From positions 1-35,676 of the IMG/VR virus record IMGVR_UViG_3300042691_034260: a stretch of 35,676 nt of DNA. One strand, 5' to 3'. Positions 27,900-34,326 of the stretch are shown here, piece after piece. A program made the position numbers and the translations under genes. The stretch's first letter is position 1, and every line of letters begins with the position of its first letter. Origin of the DNA: a virus. The notes under the pieces are model-generated. The model was not told the DNA's origin and ran no database searches. It worked only from the letters and a program-made list of their open reading frames with translations.

Positions 27900-28324
27900 T
27901 AGCTTATTTCAGTTAGTCCATCATCACGAAGGGCTCGATTGATATAACCACTGCCCCTTCGGTCCATATTAACACCAGCTTCATTCCCGACATTTTTACA
28001 TAGTTCACTAAACCATGCATCAACTATTTCTTCGTCAGAAGAACCATGATAGCCAGCATCACGTAATTGTAATATAAAATATTCATTCCAGTCAAGTTCA
28101 AAAAACCCATTTTTAATATTTTCTTTATTAACATGAGTTGTTAAAACTGCTACCCAAGGTTCTTTTTTTTCAGTAGCTAATTCTTTTGGACTTAATTTAG
28201 CAACACGTTCTGTTTCTTTAGCACGTTCAGCAGCAGCAAGTGCTTCTGCTGCTGCTTTTAGATTTTCTTCAGTTTTGGCTTTTATTTTATCAATACCAAA
28301 TAATTTTTCTATAATTGTTTTCAT
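27899..28324 (-). CDS. Conserved phage protein of unknown function (141 aa)
   Basis: The N-terminus (about 1-52) is a long Ala/Lys/Glu-rich helix, probably a coiled coil. The C-terminal part has WVAVLTTHVNKENIKNGFFELDWNEYFILQL and DEEIVDAWFSELCKNVG. I recall this second part as a conserved, unassigned domain of aquatic T4-like phages. The gene is translationally coupled on both sides (ATGA with the glycosyltransferase, 1-base overlap with the nuclease). Confidence 0.75.
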   Translation of the reverse strand: MKTIIEKLFGIDKIKAKTEENLKAAAEALAAAERAKETERVAKLSPKELATEKKEPWVAVLTTHVNKENIKNGFFELDWNEYFILQLRDAGYHGSSDEEIVDAWFSELCKNVGNEAGVNMDRRGSGYINRALRDDGLTEIS

Positions 28325-29280
28325 ATATTTTTCCTAAAAAAAGAATCTCGTATGTAAATAAAAAAGTTAATAATACTTTCCGTTTCTTTTTCTCTGCTAT
28401 AAAAATATTTCAAATAATCTATATAGTCATTATATGGTTTTATATTAGCATCGTCTACATGTTTCATAAAGACATCTAATTTATCGACGAATTCTAAATG
28501 ATCCATAAAGTTTACCGAAGTAAACACTGGTTCTTTAAAATATTCTTTACCAGCTTCTCCATGAAATCCAATAACTTTACAACCGCAAAATGCAGCTTCT
28601 AAAGGTGGTAAACCAAATCCTTCCGGTCCACCGAATGATAAAAATATTTTTGATTTTCTAAATAATGCTGCCGTTTCTTCTTTTGGTAATAATTCGATCA
28701 TTTTAATTTTCCAGTCAGGGTATTTGTCAGCAAAGTAGCTATTCATAAACCTAACGAAATTTCCATTCTTATAAACCAAACAAGTAGCTAAATTTTCTTT
28801 TTGTTCGGGATAATATAAACTAGTATCGATTCCAATTCTGTAATAAAAAATATTTTTTTGATCAACGTCGAAAAGTTTTTCAACTCCGTTAGCAGTATGT
28901 ATTGAATTTACTAAAACAGCTAATGCATCTTGATATGATTTTTTATGTTCGTTATATGAATTATGTGAATATAAACTAGCAAAAATTCCCTGATTAAAAA
29001 TTACATATTTTATTCCTTTTTGTTTTAAAAAATCGTAAGCTATCCAAATGAATTCTTCTGCTACTACTACTACATCATTTTTTGGATCTAAATCGTCGAA
29101 TCCTAAAATTTGAAAATCTTTTTCTAGATCAAAGTGAATTGATTTTTGTTCGTCGTAAGAATAATAATAAACACATACATGAAAGTCGGCTTTTTTTAAA
29201 ATACGCATAGCCGATAGCATTACAGAAATTCCTCCTGAGAAAGGATTAAAATGATTCATTAAATTAAATACAATTCTCAT
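28321..29280 (-). CDS. GT-B type glycosyltransferase
   Basis: 319 residues. The N-terminal half starts with a Rossmann-like strand and Gly-rich turn (MRIVFNLMNHFNPFSGGISVML). The C-terminal half carries the family 1/4 signature region FGGPEGFGLPPLEAAFCGCKVIGF, where the E-G-F-G-L-P-P-x-E pattern marks the nucleotide-sugar site. The acceptor is unknown: DNA base, lipopolysaccharide or virion protein are all possible. It sits 2 bases after the queE stop. It is a separate family member from the second glycosyltransferase at 32043-33143. Confidence 0.8.
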   Translation of the reverse strand: MRIVFNLMNHFNPFSGGISVMLSAMRILKKADFHVCVYYYSYDEQKSIHFDLEKDFQILGFDDLDPKNDVVVVAEEFIWIAYDFLKQKGIKYVIFNQGIFASLYSHNSYNEHKKSYQDALAVLVNSIHTANGVEKLFDVDQKNIFYYRIGIDTSLYYPEQKENLATCLVYKNGNFVRFMNSYFADKYPDWKIKMIELLPKEETAALFRKSKIFLSFGGPEGFGLPPLEAAFCGCKVIGFHGEAGKEYFKEPVFTSVNFMDHLEFVDKLDVFMKHVDDANIKPYNDYIDYLKYFYSREKETESIINFFIYIRDSFFRKNI

Positions 29281-29282
29281 AA

Positions 29283-30134
29283 TTAAGTCCCCCAGGCATT
29301 TTTAAATAATGGAACTTGTAAACGATCGCTGTATCTTAGTCCATGTTTCATTGCCAGATCTGCAACAGCACGATTATTCATACTATAAACTTTTTCTACG
29401 CCACCGACAGGCATTAGATAAACAGGGCCTTTAAATCCTGCACGTCTATAAATGTCTATTACCTCTAGAGCTTCTTTAGCATCTTCTTCCGTGGCAATTA
29501 CTAGTTTAAGATATGTATATCCTAAAGTTTCGTATTCGCAAATAACATTTGGTTTAATTGCTTCTTCACGGAGTTCACCGCTGACACTTAGTTTGGCACT
29601 AACACTAAAAGTTAGAGAACTGTATCCTCTGCGTTCAATACCCCAATGCCAAAGATAATTTTTAAATTCTTTTGTTAACTCTTGAGTACCGTTTGTTTCA
29701 AATGTAATTTCTTTCAGAGCTTTCATCTTAGGGTGCTCTAACAGAGCAGGATAAGCACGTTGCCAACCTAGTAAAGGTTCACCGCCTGTAATTACAAGAT
29801 GTTCTTCTCGCCATTCTTTGTATGGTAAGAGGTCGACGATATTTTCTGCAAGTCCGTCCGTCTCAACCACAGGTGAAAGGTCTTTGAACCGAGGATCCCA
29901 ACTAGCGTAAGAATCACAGCCGGTACTAACAAGTGGAAGATCTCTATATTGTTTATAAAAGTTGATATGGCTAGCCACAGTGTGTCGTTCATTTGATTTT
30001 TCTCCTTTTTTCATTCCAAAGCCGTCACATGTAAAGTTACATCCAAATGTGCGTAAAAACACACTAGGAACACCCATATATCGACCTTCGCCTTGAACTG
30101 AGTAAAATAATTCGCTTACTTTAATTTTTGACAT
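29283..30134 (-). CDS. queE: 7-carboxy-7-deazaguanine synthase (QueE), radical SAM
   Basis: Makes CDG from 6-carboxy-tetrahydropterin, the radical-SAM step of the preQ0 pathway. The start at 30134 ([21 protein letters not shown]) has AAGGGA upstream; a longer frame begins with GTG at 30170. The FYSVQGEG..MG..SVFLRTFGCN N-terminus is diagnostic, as are ITGGEPLL (about 115-122) and FETNGT. The cluster cysteines appear as C32-x3-C36 with the third probably C73 (TGCDSY), so a 36-residue stretch lies where CX2C is usual. It overlaps the HIT gene by 14 bases. It fits a DNA-modification role with the DpdA-like enzyme at the window end. Confidence 0.9.
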   Translation of the reverse strand: MSKIKVSELFYSVQGEGRYMGVPSVFLRTFGCNFTCDGFGMKKGEKSNERHTVASHINFYKQYRDLPLVSTGCDSYASWDPRFKDLSPVVETDGLAENIVDLLPYKEWREEHLVITGGEPLLGWQRAYPALLEHPKMKALKEITFETNGTQELTKEFKNYLWHWGIERRGYSSLTFSVSAKLSVSGELREEAIKPNVICEYETLGYTYLKLVIATEEDAKEALEVIDIYRRAGFKGPVYLMPVGGVEKVYSMNNRAVADLAMKHGLRYSDRLQVPLFKNAWGT

Positions 30135-30507
30135 AATTTCCCTTACCTGGTATAACATTGCGGACACCACCTGTAGGATCTTCGCAGTCTCCTAATCGTC
30201 TAGGTATTAAATGAACGTGAGGATACATAACAGTTTGTCCTGCGGCAGAACCGATGTTTAGTCCAACATTGAACCCCTCACATTCGTTATTAGATATCAT
30301 TTGCATACCTTTTTTATATGCATCAAAAAATGCATCCTGTAATACTTCAGCAGTGTTGTATTTAGGCACAAATAAAAGATGACCATTAGTTACTGGAAAT
30401 TTATCTTTGTAGACCACAACGTGGAAATCTTCACTAATAGGATCAGTCCAAGGGACATTTGACGTTGACAGCTCTGCGGTTTCAATTTTTTTATTTAATA
30501 AAGACAT
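30121..30507 (-). CDS. HIT-family nucleotide hydrolase or transferase
   Basis: 128 residues. Contains [21 protein letters not shown] (about 28-48), [25 protein letters not shown] (about 80-104) and [12 protein letters not shown], the full layout of a HIT protein. The histidine triad is incomplete: the first His is Y95, while H97 (the nucleophile position) and H99 remain. HIT enzymes cleave nucleotide phosphate bonds (AMP-lysine, Ap3A, AMP-adenylates). The true substrate here is unknown. It overlaps guaC by 17 bases and queE by 14. Confidence 0.85.
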   Translation of the reverse strand: MSLLNKKIETAELSTSNVPWTDPISEDFHVVVYKDKFPVTNGHLLFVPKYNTAEVLQDAFFDAYKKGMQMISNNECEGFNVGLNIGSAAGQTVMYPHVHLIPRRLGDCEDPTGGVRNVIPGKGNYVKN

Positions 30508-31585
30508 CGTTTATTTGCCTATTTACTCTAATAAATGTTGTGCATTTACTTAATTGTTTAAGTGTTTGTGCTCCTACGTAAGTGCAAGTGCTACGTAATC
30601 CACCTAACATATCTAATACTGTATTTTTTACAGATCCTTTATATAAGATTTTTACAGTTCTACCTTCTGAGCTACGATAACTAGCAACACCACCGTGATG
30701 CTTTTCCATAGCAGTATCCGAACTCATGCCGTAGAATTGAACAGACTGTTCGACTCTAATTTTTTTGCTAGGACGATGTTCGCCTTGATCTAGCGGCCCA
30801 AACTCATCAGTTTCGAAGAATTGTTGTACAATCTCGCCGCCGCCTTCGTCATGTCCAGCAAACATGCCTCCCATCATAACGAAGTCCGCACCAGCACCGA
30901 AAGCCTTAGCAACATCGCCAGGACAAGTACATCCACCGTCAGCCATAATATGACCACCAAGACCGTGAGCAGCATCGGCACATTCAATAATAGCACTAAG
31001 TTGTGGGTAGCCCACACCAGTTTGAACACGAGTAGTGCAAACACTACCAGGGCCAATACCCACTTTAACAATATCTGCACCACGTAAAATCAACTCCTGT
31101 GTCATATCTGCGGTAACAACATTACCGGCAATGATAGTTTTATTTGAAAATTCTTTTCTAACTTTTGCTACAAAGTCTCCAAATTTTTCCGAATACCCGT
31201 TTGCAACGTCGATACAGATAAATTGAATTGCCGGCAGGGCTGCTATAATAAATTTTAGCTTTTCGAAATCTTTATCACTAGTCCCTGTGCTAACTGCGGT
31301 ATAATCTGCTTGCAATTCTGCCCGTTGACTTACCCAATCTTCGAGGTTATAAGATTTAATAGCACAAGTAAGAATCTTGTGATTCTGTAACTCTTTAGCC
31401 ATAGCAAATGTTCCTACACCATCCATGTTAGCAGCGGCAATAGGAACTCCAGTCCACGAATTATTGCTCCATTTAAATTTAAAGGTTCTTTCTAGTGAAA
31501 CTTCTTTTCTGCTTGAAAGTGTGCTACGTTTTGGACGAATTAAAACATCTTTAAAATCTAATTTAATATCTTCTTCAATAATCAT
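30491..31585 (-). CDS. guaC: GMP reductase
   Basis: Converts GMP to IMP with NADPH, moving guanine nucleotides toward the adenine branch. 364 residues, close to bacterial GuaC. Key motifs are [13 protein letters not shown] at the N-terminus, [17 protein letters not shown] with catalytic C183, [70 protein letters not shown], and [13 protein letters not shown]. The CBS domains of IMP dehydrogenase are absent and the overall pattern is GuaC rather than GuaB. Higher in GC than the small genes nearby. It is followed 1 base after its upstream neighbour's stop and overlaps the HIT gene. Confidence 0.93.
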   Translation of the reverse strand: MIIEEDIKLDFKDVLIRPKRSTLSSRKEVSLERTFKFKWSNNSWTGVPIAAANMDGVGTFAMAKELQNHKILTCAIKSYNLEDWVSQRAELQADYTAVSTGTSDKDFEKLKFIIAALPAIQFICIDVANGYSEKFGDFVAKVRKEFSNKTIIAGNVVTADMTQELILRGADIVKVGIGPGSVCTTRVQTGVGYPQLSAIIECADAAHGLGGHIMADGGCTCPGDVAKAFGAGADFVMMGGMFAGHDEGGGEIVQQFFETDEFGPLDQGEHRPSKKIRVEQSVQFYGMSSDTAMEKHHGGVASYRSSEGRTVKILYKGSVKNTVLDMLGGLRSTCTYVGAQTLKQLSKCTTFIRVNRQINDVFIK

Positions 31586-31586
31586 T

Positions 31587-32033
31587 TTATTCTTTTTGTT
31601 CTAAATACATATTATGTGGGATCCATTGATCTTTAACTAAAAATCCCCATTCTCGTTGTTGTGGCCCGGGCATAAACATAGTCCAGCAAGTTATATTAGG
31701 ATCTAATTCGATCCTGTGAAAACTCCTTGCATTACATTTACGAAAATGTCCAGGACCTCTCCAATAACGTATTTCGGTTAGTTTATTACCATTTGAATCG
31801 AACTTTGGGATCCATTCCCAGTATCCTCCTTTGAGGATTAATGTAGCATACGGCCACGGATGGTCATGCACATCATCAGGATCTGACTTTAAGAATTTGT
31901 GAATAAACACATTGAACGGAAACCGCTTTCTATCTTTAAGAAAAATATAATACCGTTCTAAATACGGTTTATTACTTTGGCGATCCATAATGATTCTGTG
32001 TCGCCCAAGACGTTTTAGCAGTTTAAGTATCAT
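31587..32033 (-). CDS. Cupin-like protein (148 aa)
   Basis: Contains [22 protein letters not shown] (about residues 53-74), with an HxH pair, and later [10 protein letters not shown], the layout of a cupin metal-binding barrel, though the Glu of the classical motif is not obvious. Metal-dependent cupins include isomerases, dioxygenases and sugar-modifying enzymes; no substrate can be named. There is no visible ribosome-binding site at this ATG; an internal Met (residue 16, MDRQ) is an alternative start. It lies between guaC and a glycosyltransferase. Confidence 0.65.
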   Translation of the reverse strand: MILKLLKRLGRHRIIMDRQSNKPYLERYYIFLKDRKRFPFNVFIHKFLKSDPDDVHDHPWPYATLILKGGYWEWIPKFDSNGNKLTEIRYWRGPGHFRKCNARSFHRIELDPNITCWTMFMPGPQQREWGFLVKDQWIPHNMYLEQKE

Positions 32034-32042
32034 AGTATTATT

Positions 32043-33143
32043 TTACACTAAATTTTTTAAAAGTCTATCACAACTGAAAAAATGATTAGTTAAATCCTGT
32101 GCTTGCTTTTTTACATAAGAAACACGTTTATCATAGTGTTCCATTGTAGTAATGATATTATGACATATTTGTTGTCTGTATATTTCGTATTTGTTCCAAG
32201 ATTCAGTCCATTCACTGGGATATTTGAATCCTTCGTAATACATCTCTTTGTATGAAAGACGGTCCGGAACCATTGGTACGGCATCTACTAGGGCACCTTC
32301 ATAACAGCCGATACCTAGTGTTTCTTGTAGGCTACAGCTAAACACAATTTTAGATTGGCCGAGCAAGGTATGATATTCATGCTTAGTTAATTGTTGATCT
32401 TGACAAACAATGAATTCATACTGTGGAAGATGTTTTGCAATGTCTCTAAAGATATCTACTTGCTTTTCTGGTGCAATTCGATGTGGAAACAGGATCAGAT
32501 CACGCTTGGTTATATTTTTATATGGATCGAGAGTTTTTTCCATATATTCCATAGGCCATCCAGTACGCACAATTTTTTCAAATTGTCCACCTAAGATTTC
32601 ATCTAAGTCATCTTCTAGCCAAGGATTTTCTATAGTACCATTGTTAAGTAGATTGCGAACAAACATTTCAATATGAAAGTCTGTAGCAAAATAGTTGTAA
32701 TCAATAGCGTGATAGAAACTTTGTTCAGCATATCTAACCCAAGGAGCATTACCGATTAGCCTACCAAGGAAGTCATGTGGATCATAACTTCCGGCATGCC
32801 ATAGAGCGTGAATCTTGACAGGAATGCCAAGAAGTTCGCTCATATATTTTAGGTTGATAATACCCGGGTGCCAAGCATCAGTAAAAAGAAAGTGGTCGCC
32901 AGCAGAAATGCGTCCATCGCAAAACATTCGGCCAATTTTTTCAACTTGAGCAGACTTGTAAACATTAGTCCCGCCAAAATTAAGAAAGGCCCCTGGAGTA
33001 GTAGCAGCCGGGATATCCGTAGGGCCGTTAATAATTTGAACATTGTGTCCAGCCTTTTTGAGAAGTTCAGGAACGTGAGTTTTCCACTGACCTGTATAGC
33101 GTGTTTCCACGCTTTCCAGGTCCACTAAAAATATCTTACTCAT
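32043..33143 (-). CDS. GT-B type glycosyltransferase (second)
   Basis: 366 residues. The N-terminus VDLESVETRYTGQWKTHVP and GHNVQIING forms a Rossmann-like start. The C-terminal half has LILFPHRIAPEKQVDIFRDI (a GT1/GT4-like R..PEKq element) followed by YEFIVCQDQ, then FSCSLQETLGIGCYEGALVDAVP with the usual E...G...EG pattern. The acceptor is unknown. Phage GT-B enzymes modify DNA bases (as in T4) or surface glycans. Its position in the queE/dpdA-like run makes a DNA-base role worth testing but does not prove it. Confidence 0.78.
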   Translation of the reverse strand: MSKIFLVDLESVETRYTGQWKTHVPELLKKAGHNVQIINGPTDIPAATTPGAFLNFGGTNVYKSAQVEKIGRMFCDGRISAGDHFLFTDAWHPGIINLKYMSELLGIPVKIHALWHAGSYDPHDFLGRLIGNAPWVRYAEQSFYHAIDYNYFATDFHIEMFVRNLLNNGTIENPWLEDDLDEILGGQFEKIVRTGWPMEYMEKTLDPYKNITKRDLILFPHRIAPEKQVDIFRDIAKHLPQYEFIVCQDQQLTKHEYHTLLGQSKIVFSCSLQETLGIGCYEGALVDAVPMVPDRLSYKEMYYEGFKYPSEWTESWNKYEIYRQQICHNIITTMEHYDKRVSYVKKQAQDLTNHFFSCDRLLKNLV

Positions 33144-33145
33144 AA

Positions 33146-33361
33146 TTAATGAGTTACGTGATTATTACGACGAGAATACCGAGTTGCCTTAGACTTTTCA
33201 CGTTGCCATTCTTTATATTCTTTACTCCTATAAAGGTCTTTGGGTTCAAAAGGAAGCAGATTAAATCTGCAATGATCCAGCCATTCTTCGAGATCGTCAA
33301 AGATCTTAGTGACTTCGGGCTTCATAACAAGGGTTTTTTGAATGTAATTAGGAATTGCCAT
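33146..33361 (-). CDS. Small conserved protein of unknown function (71 aa)
   Basis: N-terminus AIPNYIQKTLVMKPEVTKIFDDLEEWLDHCRF, then LPFEPKDLYRSKEYKEW and a basic tail (KSKATRYSRRNNH). I recall relatives in aquatic T4-like phages, without function. The strongly basic C-terminus could contact nucleic acid. Two bases separate it from the glycosyltransferase downstream. Confidence 0.7.
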   Translation of the reverse strand: MAIPNYIQKTLVMKPEVTKIFDDLEEWLDHCRFNLLPFEPKDLYRSKEYKEWQREKSKATRYSRRNNHVTH

Positions 33362-33380
33362 TTTTGATTAAGTTAGTTAG

Positions 33381-33767
33381 TTAAATGGTTGAAGAAAATT
33401 TAATGAAGCAGCCATTCTCGCCGTCTTCACTAACGTCAATCCAGATCTCACGACCTGAATATCTTGCAGCAATGGTAGCGTGAAGATCACGACTAATCAT
33501 TTCGCAGGATTTGTAGTTAAGTTGGAGTGTACCTTCGTTGTACAATTTTTCCAACCAACGTTTAAATTGAATAAATTCGATGTCACGGTCATCATGAAAT
33601 ACTTCGATATAGACCTTAAAATGAAAAATATGTCGATGTGGTGTTCCTAGGAAACTAACATCATATTCGTCACCAGTAACCAATTTTGGATCAAAATTAG
33701 CTGCTGGGTATTTGTGAATACCTTCTTTACGGAAAGTAACCCATATCATTGATTTTTCGTTATTCAT
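33381..33767 (-). CDS. Conserved protein, possible tunnelling-fold (QueD/PTPS-like) enzyme
   Basis: 128 residues. TPHRHIFHFKVYIEVFHDDRDIEFIQFKRWLEKLY (about 42-76) recalls the HGH..R...V...D...V.DF..LK pattern of 6-carboxytetrahydropterin synthase. CEMISRDLHATIA..Y and IDVSEDGENG recall the PT.E....W and V.V.ET segments. The three His (HRH..H) could bind zinc. The match is by eye and incomplete; the usual first zinc His and catalytic Cys were not identified. It would supply the substrate of QueE encoded 3.2 kb downstream. It overlaps the next gene by 1 base. Confidence 0.5.
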   Translation of the reverse strand: MNNEKSMIWVTFRKEGIHKYPAANFDPKLVTGDEYDVSFLGTPHRHIFHFKVYIEVFHDDRDIEFIQFKRWLEKLYNEGTLQLNYKSCEMISRDLHATIAARYSGREIWIDVSEDGENGCFIKFSSTI

Positions 33768-34291
33768 TATAGAACTTTATCTTCTTTATATTTTGACCAG
33801 TCTGTAAATTTATTACGATCCATTAGTGTATGTAGACTGTGGGACCATACACCGGGATTAGTTGCCTTAAAATCCTTGTCGTCGATTTTAAGCATTGTAT
33901 TATAATTCCAAAGACGAATATAAGGAATAGGAACTCGAATTTGCGGAATAAAATTATCATATTCGCAAAGACCGCTTTCGTGAAATTCTTCAACTTGAAC
34001 AATTGGAATATCAAGACTACATAGATAATCTTTTTTAAGGAAGAATGTAATCATATCTTCCCAAGTCTTATGATCATCATAAGTTTGAGGTTTATAGCTA
34101 TGATTTGCACCAAAGAAAATATGTTGAATAGATTTACGTGTTACTTTGGTAAGTTGAGAAGCAATTTCGTCTACTGGTCTGACACCAGTGACAAATAAAG
34201 TTTCCATTCCATATGCAGGAGTATGTTCGACTTCATTACCTACAAAATAGATAACATTGTCTGCTTCACCGTTTTGATAATCTCGTTTCAT
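33767..34291 (-). CDS. Conserved phage protein of unknown function (174 aa)
   Basis: Visible segments are NVIYFVGNEVEHTPAYGMETLFVTG (about 12-36), QHIFFGANHSYKPQ (about 56-69), and EYDNFIPQIRVPIPYIRLWNYNTMLKIDD. It looks like an alpha/beta fold with paired strands. I recall relatives in marine T4-like phages but no function. A TTGACA-17-TATACT promoter-like sequence lies immediately upstream; the start has no ribosome-binding site, so its transcript might be leaderless or it may rely on coupling to the upstream gene. Confidence 0.72.
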   Translation of the reverse strand: MKRDYQNGEADNVIYFVGNEVEHTPAYGMETLFVTGVRPVDEIASQLTKVTRKSIQHIFFGANHSYKPQTYDDHKTWEDMITFFLKKDYLCSLDIPIVQVEEFHESGLCEYDNFIPQIRVPIPYIRLWNYNTMLKIDDKDFKATNPGVWSHSLHTLMDRNKFTDWSKYKEDKVL

Positions 34292-34297
34292 ATATTA

Positions 34298-34326
34298 AGT
34301 ATATAGAAATTATTATTAGTTGTCAA
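34298..34326 (-). promoter_or_regulatory. Sigma-70-like promoter within the end of the DpdA-like gene
   Basis: TTGACA (34321-34326), a 17-base spacer, TATACT (34298-34303). The -35 box is also the codons for the last residues of the DpdA-like protein. The -10 box ends only 6 bases before the next ATG, so transcription would start at about the ATG. It is either a leaderless-transcript promoter or a chance match. Confidence 0.45.

Noticed and set aside
30491-31585. IMP dehydrogenase (guaB) instead of GMP reductase
   Set aside because: No CBS-domain insertion, and the C-terminal and loop motifs ([18 protein letters not shown]) follow GuaC.
33361-33381. Short direct repeat TTAGTTAGTTA in the gap between two small genes
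   Set aside because: Too short and AT-rich to distinguish from chance; no hairpin or operator symmetry.
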